DNA of 5,774 nucleotides from Bacteroidota bacterium (GTDB lineage Bacteria > Bacteroidota > Bacteroidia > Flavobacteriales_F > PHOS-HE28): assembly GCA_023412755.1 (NCBI GenBank), contig JAEZCB010000104.1, positions 1-5,774 on the forward strand, read 5' to 3'. Numbering within the stretch: position 1 is the stretch's first letter; each line of letters opens with the position of its first letter. A program made the translations under genes and the position numbers. Below the pieces are notes generated by a model. The model was not told where the DNA came from and made no database searches. It was given only the letters and a program-made list of their open reading frames with translations. Below are positions 5,755 to 5,774 of the stretch, piece by piece.

Positions 5755-5774
5755 ACACATCGGCACTAATACTC
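5751..5774 (+). CDS. Start of probable MetS-type NSS transporter small subunit (truncated by window edge)
   Basis: ATG at 5751-5753 overlaps the transporter stop TGA at 5752-5754 (ATGA), the classic sign of translational coupling. The eight visible codons read MNTSALIL and stay open to the window edge. MetS-family small subunits are very short single-helix membrane proteins encoded directly after NSS transporters such as MetP; as I recall, many begin with M-(S/N)-x-S-A followed by a hydrophobic helix. Position, overlap and opening residues all fit, but eight codons cannot prove it. Any other short membrane protein gene is the alternative. Confidence 0.6.

Overview
The window reads as chromosomal DNA from a Bacteroidota bacterium, most likely a moderately GC-rich Flavobacteriales-type lineage (inference). 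The pointers are a small Lacal_2735-type protein, an outer-membrane beta-barrel protein with a short signal peptide, almost no Shine-Dalgarno sequences, and gaps carrying boxes close to the Bacteroidota promoter element TAnnTTTG. All recognised genes lie on the + strand, tightly packed with gaps of 29 to 111 bases. No RNA gene, CRISPR array, insertion sequence or phage gene is visible. This looks like ordinary core and envelope gene content, not a mobile island.

Left part (1-1360): the 3' end of a cation diffusion facilitator (CDF) transporter, then tsaE (ATPase of the t6A tRNA-modification pathway), then a 59-residue Lacal_2735-like protein of unknown function. The gap before tsaE carries a run of GATC sites, and the gap after tsaE carries a strong imperfect hairpin.

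Middle part (1361-3963): a class I SAM-dependent methyltransferase, an RmlD-like NAD(P)-dependent sugar-nucleotide reductase 29 bases downstream, and a putative outer-membrane beta-barrel protein 30 bases further on. The first two could act together on a surface sugar, but that rests only on adjacency and family.

Right part (3964-5774): a sodium-coupled amino-acid symporter of the NSS/SNF family, strikingly similar to LeuT, behind the best promoter candidate in the window. Its stop codon overlaps the ATG of a truncated ORF beginning MNTSALIL, which looks like the N-terminus of a MetS-type NSS small subunit, so the window probably ends inside a two-subunit transporter operon.

The items most worth a second look are the likely NSS small subunit at the right edge, the roughly fourfold excess of GATC (strongest between genes), the repeated TATATTCG box in front of two genes, the hairpin after tsaE, and the altered metal site of the CDF protein. 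I see no convincing evidence of a wholly new multi-gene system.
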